A stretch of DNA of 28,587 bases from the NCBI GenBank assembly GCA_051654865.1, contig JBOFYV010000032.1:1-28587 (forward strand). The letters are read 5' to 3'. Origin of the DNA: JBOFOR01 sp051654865. GTDB lineage: Bacteria; Bacillota; Clostridia; Peptostreptococcales; Peptostreptococcaceae. Position numbers and translations under genes: made by a program. Of the stretch, positions 8,616 to 16,820 are shown piece after piece. Below the pieces are notes generated by a model, which made no database searches, was not told where the DNA came from, and worked only from the letters and a program-made list of their open reading frames with translations. Numbering within the stretch: the first letter of the stretch is position 1; the number at the start of each line of letters is the position of its first letter.

Positions 8616-9371
8616 TTACTGTTGTTCCTCAGTTATATTATTTTGTTTATTTTTCTTTGATAAATATATATGGGCAATTATAGCTCCTATTACTCCAGTT
8701 AAACTTATTACTTGAGCCATTCTAAGTGGTCCTAGCATTAAGCTATCAGTTCTTAGTCCTTCTATAAAGAATCTACCTAGAGAGTATAGACCTACATACC
8801 ATACTATAATTTGTCCTTCATATTGTTTTTTCTTTCTGAATAACCATAATACTACAAATACGCCTACATTCCAAATAGATTCATATAAAAATGTAGGATG
8901 TACTTTTTCTCCATTTACCATTATACCCCAAGGTAAATCAGTTGGACCTCCATGAGCTTCCCCATTTATGAAGTTACCCCATCTACCTATAGCTTGAGCA
9001 AGTGGCATTCCTATTATAACAGCATCTGCCATTTTTAAGAAATTTATTTTTTTGATTCTAGTATATATGTATCCTGTAAGTACACCTGCTATTAAAGCAC
9101 CATGTATTGCCATTCCTCCACCTCTAAAGTTAAGAATTTGTGAAGGGTTTTGAGAATAATATCCCCAATTAAATATAACATAATACAATCTAGCACCTAA
9201 TAAACCTGCTGGTATAGCAAAAATTGCTAAATCTAATACATCATCTTCTTTTATACCTACTCTTTTAGCTTCTTTTAGTGCAATTAATGTACCTAATATC
9301 ATACCAGTTGCCATTAACACACCATACCACATTACGTCTATTCCAAATATCGAAAAAGCTACTTTATCCAT
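8616..9371 (-). CDS. lgt: Phosphatidylglycerol--prolipoprotein diacylglyceryl transferase
   Basis: Lgt moves diacylglyceryl from phosphatidylglycerol to the lipobox cysteine of prelipoproteins, the first step in lipoprotein maturation in the membrane. The protein is about 251 residues with roughly seven membrane helices. Signature parts are the YGVLMATG helix, RGGGMAIHGALIAG and the Lgt signature GRWGNFINGEAHGG, then HPTFLYES and GRFFIEGLRTDS. I chose ATG at 9371: it has AGAGG 8 nt upstream, while the in-frame GTG at 9380 has no spaced ribosome site. With this start only 1 nt separates it from the phosphatase stop, so the two genes are likely translationally coupled. Placement in front of rsmH is unlike Bacillus. 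Confidence 0.95.
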   Translation of the reverse strand: MDKVAFSIFGIDVMWYGVLMATGMILGTLIALKEAKRVGIKEDDVLDLAIFAIPAGLLGARLYYVIFNWGYYSQNPSQILNFRGGGMAIHGALIAGVLTGYIYTRIKKINFLKMADAVIIGMPLAQAIGRWGNFINGEAHGGPTDLPWGIMVNGEKVHPTFLYESIWNVGVFVVLWLFRKKKQYEGQIIVWYVGLYSLGRFFIEGLRTDSLMLGPLRMAQVISLTGVIGAIIAHIYLSKKNKQNNITEEQQ

Positions 9372-9372
9372 G

Positions 9373-10164
9373 TTATTCACCTCTTAGTTTATTGTATATT
9401 TTTTTTAAAAAAGATACCTTGTTATTACTTACTTCCTGTATCTCTATTACTAGCTCTTCATCATTTATTATTTTTTTAGCATTATCATTAAATATTTTAT
9501 TTGCCCTATCAATACCATATATCTGTGCTACATGATTATAAGTATCCTTCATCAATGGCCTTCTTCTTGTGCTACTATGTGCATCTGTACCCACTACATG
9601 TACCATATTATTATCTAGTAGCATATCACATACATCTTTAGCAGCCTTTCCATTTTTACCGATTATACTAGATGCATTTACTTGAATTAATGCACCTTCA
9701 TTTATATAATCATAAATTACATTTGGATTTTTTTGAATATCTATGTACCTTTCTATATGGGCTAATATTACTGTATATCCCCTTAACTTTATTTCATAAA
9801 TTATATCCGATATGTTTTTTGGAATACCCATATGAGGAAATTCTAATAATAAGTATCTACTATTATTAATAGTAAAAAACTCTTTTTCTTCTATTATTTG
9901 TACAATATCAGTTGTACAATATACTTCATTTCCTACTACAACTTCTAAATCAATATTGTTGTCCTTTAATACATTATTAAATCTATCTAACTCTTCTAAA
10001 ATTTCATTCCCTTTTTTAAATTCAAATCGAGGATTATAATGAGAAGTGTTTACTATAGTTTTTATACCTTCATTTTGAGCTATCCTAGCCATTTCAATAG
10101 ATTCAGCTAAAGACTTTGACCCATCATCTATTCCACAAAGTATATGACAATGTATATCTATCAC
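9373..10164 (-). CDS. PHP-family tyrosine-protein phosphatase (CpsB/YwqE type)
   Basis: This is a metal-dependent phosphatase of the PHP fold, in which CpsB/Wzb-like members dephosphorylate tyrosine kinases controlling capsule or wall polymer export. With the GTG start it has 263 residues. Metal-binding signatures are DIHCHIL at 3-9, DDGS at 13-16, the TSHYNP motif near His42, EFPHMGIP, LAHIERY and GTDAHSSTRRRP near the C-terminus. I placed the start at GTG 10164-10162 because an AGGAGGGG site lies 5 nt upstream; an in-frame ATG at 10182 lies upstream of that site. No tyrosine kinase or polysaccharide gene lies in the window. The gene is coupled to lgt and rsmH. A TATAAT on the minus strand at 10227-10222 could be its -10, with a weak -35. 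Confidence 0.85.
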   Translation of the reverse strand: MIDIHCHILCGIDDGSKSLAESIEMARIAQNEGIKTIVNTSHYNPRFEFKKGNEILEELDRFNNVLKDNNIDLEVVVGNEVYCTTDIVQIIEEKEFFTINNSRYLLLEFPHMGIPKNISDIIYEIKLRGYTVILAHIERYIDIQKNPNVIYDYINEGALIQVNASSIIGKNGKAAKDVCDMLLDNNMVHVVGTDAHSSTRRRPLMKDTYNHVAQIYGIDRANKIFNDNAKKIINDEELVIEIQEVSNNKVSFLKKIYNKLRGE

Positions 10165-10276
10165 TTTTTCCCCTCCTGACACTATTATTTAGTTTGCATT
10201 TGTTATATAGTTTATTGTAATATTATATCAGTTTGACAATGATAATAAAATAATAAATCACAATTGGGGGAGAAAT

Positions 10277-10897
10277 ATGGAAAGTAACAGTTCATTGCCT
10301 ATATATCATAAAATCGCTTTAGATATAGCTAATAAAATTCAAATCGGGGAAATTGAAGAAGGTAGTTTGTTAAGAGGTAGATCGTCTCTAGCAGGAAAGT
10401 ATAATGTATCTCCTGAGACTATCAGAAGGTCTATGAAGGTCCTTGAGGATTTAGAGGTAGTTTCAAGTGTTAAAGGGAGAGGTATCGTTGTATTGTCTTC
10501 TGAGAAGGCGTCTTCTTTTTTAAATAAGAATCAAAATCTTACTAACTTATCTTCTCATAAGTCTAATTTAAAAAATTTAATTTCGGCTAAGTCTCAGCTA
10601 GAGAATGAAATCGTTGATACTATAAATAAGATAATTGATTATACTGGTAGATTATCTAATATTAATCCTTTGGTTCCTTTGGAGTTTAAGATTAGTGGTG
10701 AATGTAAGTTTATTGGTATGACTGCTGGTGAGGTTAAGTTTTGGCAGAATACTTCGGCTACTATTGTTGGTGTGAAAAGGGATGGCGAGCTTATTATATC
10801 TCCTGGTCCTTATATTGAGTTTAGAGAGGGTGATATACTGCTAGTAGTTGGGGACTCCAGCATAATCCATTCAGTACACTCCTTTTTATATGAATAG
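10277..10897 (+). CDS. busR: GntR-family regulator with C-terminal RCK_C domain (BusR-like)
   Basis: The 206-residue protein joins a GntR winged helix-turn-helix (about 7-74, with NVSPETIRRSMKVLEDL as recognition region), a helical linker likely to form a coiled coil (about 95-127) and a TrkA-C/RCK_C domain (about 137-205, ending REGDILLVVGDSS). This domain order and length match BusR, the repressor of compatible-solute uptake in lactic acid bacteria and streptococci, which binds DNA when its RCK_C domain binds c-di-AMP. The ATG has a GGGGGAG site. Next door, transcribed toward it, is a BCCT osmolyte transporter, supporting the same job here. Control of that transporter and c-di-AMP sensing are inferred from family and context, not shown by the sequence. 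Confidence 0.82.
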   Translation: MESNSSLPIYHKIALDIANKIQIGEIEEGSLLRGRSSLAGKYNVSPETIRRSMKVLEDLEVVSSVKGRGIVVLSSEKASSFLNKNQNLTNLSSHKSNLKNLISAKSQLENEIVDTINKIIDYTGRLSNINPLVPLEFKISGECKFIGMTAGEVKFWQNTSATIVGVKRDGELIISPGPYIEFREGDILLVVGDSSIIHSVHSFLYE

Positions 10898-10918
10898 GTT
10901 TTAAAATATTTTATTTAA

Positions 10919-11018
10919 TATAGTCCGCGAAAGCGATAAAATTATATAAGTTTTCCTCCAGGCTGTCGCAATGTCGGTACAACTTATATAATTTCATCGC
11001 TTCCGCTCTTGATCTATA
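10919..11018 (+). repeat. Palindromic repeat element, copy B
   Basis: Two 22-nt arms (10931-10952 and 10981-11002) pair with a single mismatch around a 28-nt core (10953-10980). The core is the same as in copies A and C but lacks five nucleotides in the middle. The outer ends read TATAGTCCGCG and CCGCTC.TGATCTATA, matching copy C. The one unpaired position is A-C on the plus strand but would be a U-G wobble in minus-strand RNA. It lies 21 nt past the stop of the busR-like gene and about 120 nt from the end of the convergent BCCT gene. No ordinary terminator was found for either gene, so it may serve both. Confidence 0.8.
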
Positions 11019-11135
11019 CTAAATGGATATTTCAACAATTCTATTCATTATAAAGGCGTAGCCTCATAGTTTATACACTCCAACTTTAATCATATATTTA
11101 CACTTAGTGTTTCTTTTATACTACAATTCTTTATT

Positions 11136-12695
11136 TTATATACCTTTGCTTGTGCTTGTTTTTGAGTATAGCTTTACTGTTTGGGTTGGGTTTGGTTGTT
11201 GTTTTTCTATTTTCTCTTCTGCTTCTTTTACTTCTTGTCTTAGTGCTTTCATTATTGAAAATATGCTTATTATTGATACTATTGTGAATGGTACTGCTGA
11301 GATTATTGATACTGTTTGTAGGGTTCCTAGGCCTCCTGATAGTAGTAGGGCTACTGCTAGTAGTGCTTGGATTATTCCCCATGTTATTTTTTTACTTATG
11401 CTTGGGTTTAGGTCTCCGTTTGATGTGAACATTCCTAGTACATATGTTGCTGAGTCTGCTGATGATACGAAGAATGTGCATAGTAGTATCATTGCTATTA
11501 TTGATAGTGTTTTTCCAAATTGGTAGTTTGCAAATACGTCAAATAATGCTGTTTCTGTTACTTGTGTTGCTGTTTGTGCAAATTCTATACCTAGGTTTGT
11601 TCCTAGTGTTCCAAATACTACAAACCATATTATACACGCTATTGCTGGTGCTATTGTTACTCCTATTATGAATTCTCTGATTGTTCTTCCTTTTGATATT
11701 CTTGCTATGAATATTCCTACAAATGGTATCCATGCTATCCATAGTGCCCAGTAAAATACTCTCCATTCGCTTATCCATTGTTTTGTTGGATCCATAAATA
11801 AACTTTGTGGTATGAATTCTGTTAGATATGCGCTACCTCCAGTTATTAGGTTTGTTATCATTTCCATTTTTGGTCCTATTAGTATTGCTCCTATTAATAG
11901 TACTCCTGCTAGTGTTAGGTTTACGTTTGATAACATCTTGATCCCTTTGTCTAGTCCACTTGTTGAACTTAGGATATATAATACTGTTGCTATTGCTATT
12001 ATTATCATTTGTACTGTTATTGTGTTTTTTATGTTAAACATATATTCAAATCCACCTGCGATTTGCATTGTTCCCATTCCTAGTGATGTTGCTATTCCGG
12101 TTACTGTTGTGAATACTGCTAGTATGTCTATTGTTTTTCCTATTGGTCCTTTGACTCCTTTTTCGCCTAGTATTGGTAAAAATACGCTGCTTATAAGTCC
12201 TGGTGCTCCTTTTCTAAATTGAAAATATGCAAGTGATAATCCCATTATTGAATATGCTGCCCAAGGATGGATTCCCCAGTGTATGAATGATTGTTGCATT
12301 GAGAATGTTAGTGCTTCGCTACTTCCTGGTTCTAGTGAGAATGGTGCTATGAAGTGTTTCATTGGTTCTACTGCTCCGAAAAATACTAATCCGATACCCA
12401 TTCCTGCTCCAAATAACATAGCAAACCATGAGAAGTTACTATATTCCGGTCTATCGGTGTCCTTTCCAAGTCTTATATCTCCGTATTTACTAAATACTAA
12501 AAATATTGCACATAATGCTAATGCTAGCATTCCGATTATATAAACCCAGCTAAATTTTTCTATTACTATATTGAATATATTTTTTGATACTTCTGCGAAA
12601 GTTGATGGTGAAATTATACCACTAAGTGCTACTGCTCCTGTTAGTATTAACGATATTATAAATACATAATTTATGTTTTTTATTTTTGTTATCAT
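11136..12695 (-). CDS. BCCT-family betaine/carnitine/choline transporter
   Basis: This is a secondary transporter for quaternary-ammonium osmolytes such as glycine betaine, driven by sodium or protons. It has 519 residues and twelve predicted membrane helices. Family marks are the glycine-rich GAGMGIG at 96-102 within the third helix followed by FFGAVEP, the HWGIHPWAAYS aromatic helix, and WALWIAWIPFVGIF, the substrate-cage region. The short charged C-terminal tail is rich in Glu, Lys and Gln. The exact substrate cannot be read from sequence. The ATG follows TAAAGGGGGA. Its upstream region holds paired half-sites (12710-12786), fitting control by the convergent BusR-like regulator. The coding strand uses CTA and AGC-type codons more freely than the neighbouring wall genes, a by-eye impression only. 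Confidence 0.93.
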   Translation of the reverse strand: MITKIKNINYVFIISLILTGAVALSGIISPSTFAEVSKNIFNIVIEKFSWVYIIGMLALALCAIFLVFSKYGDIRLGKDTDRPEYSNFSWFAMLFGAGMGIGLVFFGAVEPMKHFIAPFSLEPGSSEALTFSMQQSFIHWGIHPWAAYSIMGLSLAYFQFRKGAPGLISSVFLPILGEKGVKGPIGKTIDILAVFTTVTGIATSLGMGTMQIAGGFEYMFNIKNTITVQMIIIAIATVLYILSSTSGLDKGIKMLSNVNLTLAGVLLIGAILIGPKMEMITNLITGGSAYLTEFIPQSLFMDPTKQWISEWRVFYWALWIAWIPFVGIFIARISKGRTIREFIIGVTIAPAIACIIWFVVFGTLGTNLGIEFAQTATQVTETALFDVFANYQFGKTLSIIAMILLCTFFVSSADSATYVLGMFTSNGDLNPSISKKITWGIIQALLAVALLLSGGLGTLQTVSIISAVPFTIVSIISIFSIMKALRQEVKEAEEKIEKQQPNPTQTVKLYSKTSTSKGI

Positions 12696-12709
12696 AAAAA
12701 TCCCCCTTT

Positions 12710-12786
12710 ATAAGTTTTATGTAACAACTTATTATTTATATCAAGTTTTTAGTTGATACAACTTAATTGTAGTTATAAGTTGTATC
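12710..12786 (-). promoter_or_regulatory. Clustered operator-like half-sites upstream of the BCCT gene
   Basis: The 8-mer ACAACTTA or its complement occurs four times in 77 nt: 12724-12731, 12758-12765, 12776-12783 (reverse) and, with one mismatch, 12711-12718 (reverse). They form two palindromes. The outer one has 11-bp perfect arms and a 10-nt spacer (12755-12765 and 12776-12786). The inner one, 15 nt from the start codon, has 7-bp arms and a 9-nt spacer (12710-12716 and 12726-12732). A TTGTAT/TATAAA-like promoter can be drawn with its -35 in the outer palindrome, though its spacing is short. The layout fits a repressor site. That BusR binds it is inference. Confidence 0.5.
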
Positions 12787-12891
12787 TATTGTCAAATGCA
12801 ATCTACCTGTTTTTGTATGCTCAATCTCTATCAAACCCTTTATATAACTAGTCTGTATTTTTTTCTGAATTTTTTTAATTTTAACAATAAA

Positions 12892-12924
12892 GACCCCTAC
12901 CTCACGTTTCGTGAGATAGGGGTC
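12892..12924 (-). terminator. Terminator after the M16 peptidase operon
   Basis: A 15-bp stem with one mismatch (GACCCCTA.CTCACG and its complement) and a 3-nt loop lies 22 nt past the stop of the M16 peptidase gene. On the minus strand it is followed by TTTATTGTT. The GC-rich stem stands out from its surroundings and is well placed to end the 16639-12946 operon. Confidence 0.75.
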
Positions 12925-12945
12925 GTTGTTGGTTAGTTTATAGTT

Positions 12946-14241
12946 TTATACAGTTTTACTTGGTTCAACTATTGATATAACACAGTACTCTTCTTTTAGA
13001 TGTTCATTTAATCTCGTTGTTACTTCTTCAAACTTAACATCTTTTATTACTCCTAAATAATCTAGTAAATTAATGTCTTTGAATTTGTAAGAAATAAAGT
13101 TGTTTGCTATAAAGTTTACTGAGTCAAAGTATTTTAAGAAATTACCAATTTTCTTTCTTTTAGTTCTTTCAAACTCTTCTTTTGACAATCCTTCTGTTTT
13201 ATATTTTTCTATATATTCAAGAATTACCCTTTGTACTTCTCTAGGGTCTTTGGATTCTCCACCTAATATAGTAAATCCATAATCTACTTGAGAAGAGAAT
13301 CCTCCTCCAAAGTTGTCATTTATAAGTCCCTTCATATACATATCTTCATATAACTTACTTCCTCTTTTGAAGATCATATCTACAAGGATTTCTGTCACAA
13401 TTTCTTTTCTTAGTAATTCATTTCCCTTTATTCCTACATTATTATCCTTAAATGCTATATTAAATATTGGCATTGATATTGGGAACTTCGCCACTATCTC
13501 TTTTTGATTGACAGTATCAGGCTCATTAGGATAGAACTTTTCTATTTTATTATTTAATTTTTCTACATCATTGTGGTTTACTTTTTTCACACTTTCTATA
13601 ACTTTGTCATAATCTAAGTCTCCCACCACAAATAGTGCCATATTTCCCGGGTTATAAAATGTATTGTAGCATTTATATAATTCTTCTTTTGTTATTTTGT
13701 AGATACTTTCAACAGTTCCTGCTATATCTACTCTTACTGGATAGTTTACATATAATGCCTTTAAGCAGTTAAAATACACATTCCAGTCAGGATCATCTTT
13801 GTACATTTTTATTTCTTGCTCTATTATTCCTTTTTCTTTTTCTACATTTTCATCTGTAAAATATGGAGTTTGTACATAATCTATTAAATGTTCTAGAGCA
13901 TTATAGAAGTTTTCAGTTGCAGTAAATAAATAAGCTGTTATAGTGAAATTTGTAAATGCATTTGCACTAGCACCAAATGCTGAGAACTTATCAAATGCAT
14001 TACCTCCATCTGGTTGTTCAAACATTTTATGCTCTAAAAAATGTGCTATACCTTCATTTACTCTTATCTTCTCTGTTTCACCTATTGGCACAAACTCTAA
14101 TTCATTTGATCCATAGTTTGTAGCTAACACTGCATACTTCTTAGTAAATCCAGCTTTAGGCATAAAGTAAACGTCTAGTCCATTTTCTAATTTTTCATAA
14201 TATACTTCTTCTTTTAATATTTCATTAACTATCTTTTTCAT
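12946..14241 (-). CDS. M16-family zinc metallopeptidase, catalytic-type subunit (YmfH-like)
   Basis: This is a predicted cytoplasmic insulinase/pitrilysin-type peptidase of 431 residues. The inverted zinc motif HxxEH is intact as HFLEH at 67-71, and the distal acidic ligand lies in the EKGIIEQEI helix near 136-144. The C-terminal half contains the second M16 lobe (about 230-425). The pattern matches the YmfH half of the YmfF/YmfH pair in Bacillus. The upstream gene is a paralogue without the zinc motif, so the two are expected to form one heterodimeric clam-shell enzyme. The ATG start has a CAGGAGG site, and the gene begins 15 nt after its partner's stop. The substrate is unknown; M16 enzymes degrade small unfolded peptides or process peptide precursors. 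Confidence 0.88.
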   Translation of the reverse strand: MKKIVNEILKEEVYYEKLENGLDVYFMPKAGFTKKYAVLATNYGSNELEFVPIGETEKIRVNEGIAHFLEHKMFEQPDGGNAFDKFSAFGASANAFTNFTITAYLFTATENFYNALEHLIDYVQTPYFTDENVEKEKGIIEQEIKMYKDDPDWNVYFNCLKALYVNYPVRVDIAGTVESIYKITKEELYKCYNTFYNPGNMALFVVGDLDYDKVIESVKKVNHNDVEKLNNKIEKFYPNEPDTVNQKEIVAKFPISMPIFNIAFKDNNVGIKGNELLRKEIVTEILVDMIFKRGSKLYEDMYMKGLINDNFGGGFSSQVDYGFTILGGESKDPREVQRVILEYIEKYKTEGLSKEEFERTKRKKIGNFLKYFDSVNFIANNFISYKFKDINLLDYLGVIKDVKFEEVTTRLNEHLKEEYCVISIVEPSKTV

Positions 14242-14256
14242 ATTTTGCCTCCTGGA

Positions 14257-15519
14257 TTAGTTTCTTAGGAAATAAACAGTATCTAGTGTTACACTATCAA
14301 AAGCATTTTTTATACCGTCTACAGTTACCTTGTCTATATTTTCTATCATTTCTTCTAAAGTCATATGACTATCACTTAAACCTTGTGCAAAATAAAAATC
14401 AGACATTCCACCTATACTATCTCCTACTGATCTTATAGAGTTAATTAAAGCTTTTTTACTACTTTGTATTTCATCCTCTGTTATTTCACCATTTTTCATA
14501 CTTTCTATTTGTTTTTTTACTAATTCCACTGTCTTATCGTAGTTTTCAAACTCTATTCCTGACGATATAAACATTATTCCTTTGTATTTTTCAACTGCTG
14601 AATATATATAGTAACATAAACTCTCTTTTTCTCTAATATTTATAAACATCTTAGAGTGAGGTCCACCACCTAATACATTTGACCCTACTACTAATGAATA
14701 GTATTTATCAGTGTCCTTAAAGTCTATATTAGTTCTGTATCCCATTACTAGTTTACCTTGAGTAATATCCATCTTATCTTCTATTACTTTTACTTCTTTT
14801 ACTTCTTTAGAGAATTCTTCTCTAGGTATCTCAACTATATCGCCTCTATCAAAGTTAAACTTTTCAGTTATAATGTCTACTATTTGTTTTTCATCAAAAT
14901 TACCTTCTACTACTATATCTATAGGAGATGTTTTGATTATTTTTTTGTAATGCTCATATAAATCTTTAGGTGTTATTTTATCTAAATCTTCTATATATCC
15001 ATGTTCACTTACACTAAATCTTTCGTCCTTGCACATTTCTTCAAAAGTTCTCTCAAGTGCATATCTGCTTTTGTCGTTTATGATTCCTTCTATTCTGTCC
15101 TTTAGATTTCTTTTTTCTATATCTACATACTCCTGTTTAAATCCGCCATCTATTATTAAAGGATGATTTACTACATCATTGAAAAACTCTATTACATCTG
15201 TAAATATTTTTTCATCTAAGTATCGTTCATTTGTACTTATTATTTTGTAGCTTATAACTTGACGCTCTCCTCTTTTTGATGAGTCACCAAATACAGATGC
15301 ACCATACAAATCATCCATTCTTTTTGATATTTCTCTTGTACTTTGGTACTTTTCACATCCACTAGTTATTAGATTAGGAAGTAATGCATTTTTTGTCACT
15401 TCATCTCTGTCTAATAGTCTTTGTATGTATAAGCTTACAAGATTTGATTTAAATTTAGTTTGGGGTATTAATGTTAGATTAATATTTTTCCCTAGGTTTA
15501 TTTTTTTAACAGCTTCCAT
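14257..15519 (-). CDS. M16-family peptidase-like protein, non-catalytic subunit (YmfF-like)
   Basis: This 420-residue M16 homologue lacks HxxEH in the N-terminal lobe; the corresponding region reads NALLPNLITSGCEKY. The C-terminal lobe is well preserved, with KLVMGYRTNI, LGGGPHSKMFINIREKESL and CYYIYSAVEKY, the segment that in M16 partners supplies substrate-binding Arg and Tyr residues. It therefore resembles the inactive subunit of two-subunit M16 enzymes such as YmfF. The ATG lies just past the stop of the upstream membrane protein gene (one nucleotide between), with TAGGAGGG as ribosome site, so translation is probably coupled. It forms an operon with the active-type subunit downstream. 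Confidence 0.87.
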   Translation of the reverse strand: MEAVKKINLGKNINLTLIPQTKFKSNLVSLYIQRLLDRDEVTKNALLPNLITSGCEKYQSTREISKRMDDLYGASVFGDSSKRGERQVISYKIISTNERYLDEKIFTDVIEFFNDVVNHPLIIDGGFKQEYVDIEKRNLKDRIEGIINDKSRYALERTFEEMCKDERFSVSEHGYIEDLDKITPKDLYEHYKKIIKTSPIDIVVEGNFDEKQIVDIITEKFNFDRGDIVEIPREEFSKEVKEVKVIEDKMDITQGKLVMGYRTNIDFKDTDKYYSLVVGSNVLGGGPHSKMFINIREKESLCYYIYSAVEKYKGIMFISSGIEFENYDKTVELVKKQIESMKNGEITEDEIQSSKKALINSIRSVGDSIGGMSDFYFAQGLSDSHMTLEEMIENIDKVTVDGIKNAFDSVTLDTVYFLRN

Positions 15520-15520
15520 C

Positions 15521-16639
15521 TTACCCTCCTATTTTTTCCATTAGTGAAATTCTAGTAAAAAGCTCATCTACTATCGCATCGCTTTTTTTAGCAGGATTTA
15601 TATAGTAAAATTTAGTATTTCCCATTTCTAACTTATCAAGTAAGTTTTCTACTAGTGCTTTAGTTGACATTGTATCTATTATACTAGTTGGTAGTACAAC
15701 ATACAAAGTATTAATTCCATATTCTAACAATTCTTCTCCTGATTTTATTATATCTTTTTTATTATTTTCTAAAAGAGGCATTTTTATTTGAATGTCTATA
15801 TTTTTTTCTTCTTGTATTATGTAGTCCTTAAGTTTGTCTCTAAATAATACATCTTGTTCTAAATTGTTTTTATCATTTAATCCCACTAAAAGTACTCCTG
15901 CACCATTTTGAGATGCTCTGATTTTGTTTAACACATCATTTTTATAAATTAGTGCTAAATTATTTGATTTATAAAAAGAATCTAGTATTTGTACATTAGT
16001 CACATTGTAAGATATTAAATTTAAATTTTCATATCTTTTTTTAAAAATCTCATAATCTCTGCCTTCTGTCATAAACATAGGGCAAATTATTATATTTTTG
16101 TATCCTTGAGATATAGCTTCTTCTATTGTGTTTTCAAAATAAGGTCCAGAATAAAGATATGAGTTTTTTATTACATATTCATCTCCCAATTGATAATCTA
16201 GTTTTGTAGATATCTCCTCTGCATTCATTTTAAAATCACTAGAACCTAACTTGCTATAATAACTTTTGTACTTATGTAATTTTGCAACTCCATTAAACAA
16301 AGATTTGTATCCTTCCTTATAAAAAACCTCTGTTGCTCTTTCTTTTAAATTATACGTTCTGTCTTCTCCTTCTGAGACTAATAAGACTAAAGTTTCTTCT
16401 TTTTCAATATCTGATGGTGCACCTTGAAAGTCTATGTAATTTCTAAATCCAAAGGTTATCAAGAAATTTACTCCAATAAATGAAATTATAAGAGCCAAAG
16501 CCATATATTTATATTGTTTATCTATGATTATTTGCTTATAAAATGCTATTGCTGCTAAAACTATAAATATATTTTCAAAATAACCACTAAGTATAAAGCT
16601 AAGAAACAAAGACGTTGAAAATACAATTGATACTAACAT
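15521..16639 (-). CDS. Membrane-anchored ferrochelatase-like protein, catalytic His replaced
   Basis: This 372-residue protein has about three hydrophobic helices (residues 1-66) followed by a soluble domain. Its central part aligns by eye with class I ferrochelatases: YYSKLGSSDFKMNAEEISTK resembles the RYxxIGGxSPL segment, and SGPYFENTIEEAISQGYKN with IIICPMFMTEGRDYEIFKKR resembles the segment around the active-site loop. In ferrochelatase that loop has PHFS with the catalytic histidine; here it reads PMFM (Met188). The fold is thus likely kept but chelation of iron into porphyrin is unlikely. No haem genes are nearby. It heads the operon with the two M16 genes. The ATG has only a weak TTGGGGTTGG site. 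Function is unknown; fold confidence is moderate. Confidence 0.55.
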   Translation of the reverse strand: MLVSIVFSTSLFLSFILSGYFENIFIVLAAIAFYKQIIIDKQYKYMALALIISFIGVNFLITFGFRNYIDFQGAPSDIEKEETLVLLVSEGEDRTYNLKERATEVFYKEGYKSLFNGVAKLHKYKSYYSKLGSSDFKMNAEEISTKLDYQLGDEYVIKNSYLYSGPYFENTIEEAISQGYKNIIICPMFMTEGRDYEIFKKRYENLNLISYNVTNVQILDSFYKSNNLALIYKNDVLNKIRASQNGAGVLLVGLNDKNNLEQDVLFRDKLKDYIIQEEKNIDIQIKMPLLENNKKDIIKSGEELLEYGINTLYVVLPTSIIDTMSTKALVENLLDKLEMGNTKFYYINPAKKSDAIVDELFTRISLMEKIGG

Positions 16640-16668
16640 AAAACCAACCCCAATATTTATAAGTGTAG

Positions 16669-16698
16669 TTTACATCTATTATATATATGATGTATAAT
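16669..16698 (+). promoter_or_regulatory. Predicted SigA promoter of ychF
   Basis: TTTACA (16669-16674) and TATAAT (16693-16698) are separated by 18 nt, with TG directly before the -10. It would give a 5' leader of about 115 nt before the ychF start, in which I see no riboswitch or strong hairpin. Confidence 0.6.
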
Positions 16699-16820
16699 AG
16701 GAATGTATGTCTTATAAAGAAGATATTAAATTTTAGAACTTCGCTTATTTAGCCACTTTGAGAGGTTAATAGGTTGTTTAAATTTATATAAATTATGACT
16801 AAAGAGAGGACGATTACATT

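Noticed and set aside
11131..12543. Several open frames antisense or frame-shifted within the BCCT gene
   Set aside because: They have low-complexity or Ile/Leu-rich products with no ribosome sites, while the minus-strand frame is a full BCCT transporter with intact motifs.
16699..16820. Riboswitch or leader RNA in the ychF 5' region
   Set aside because: No stable hairpin, conserved motif or terminator-antiterminator pair could be seen in the leader of about 115 nt.
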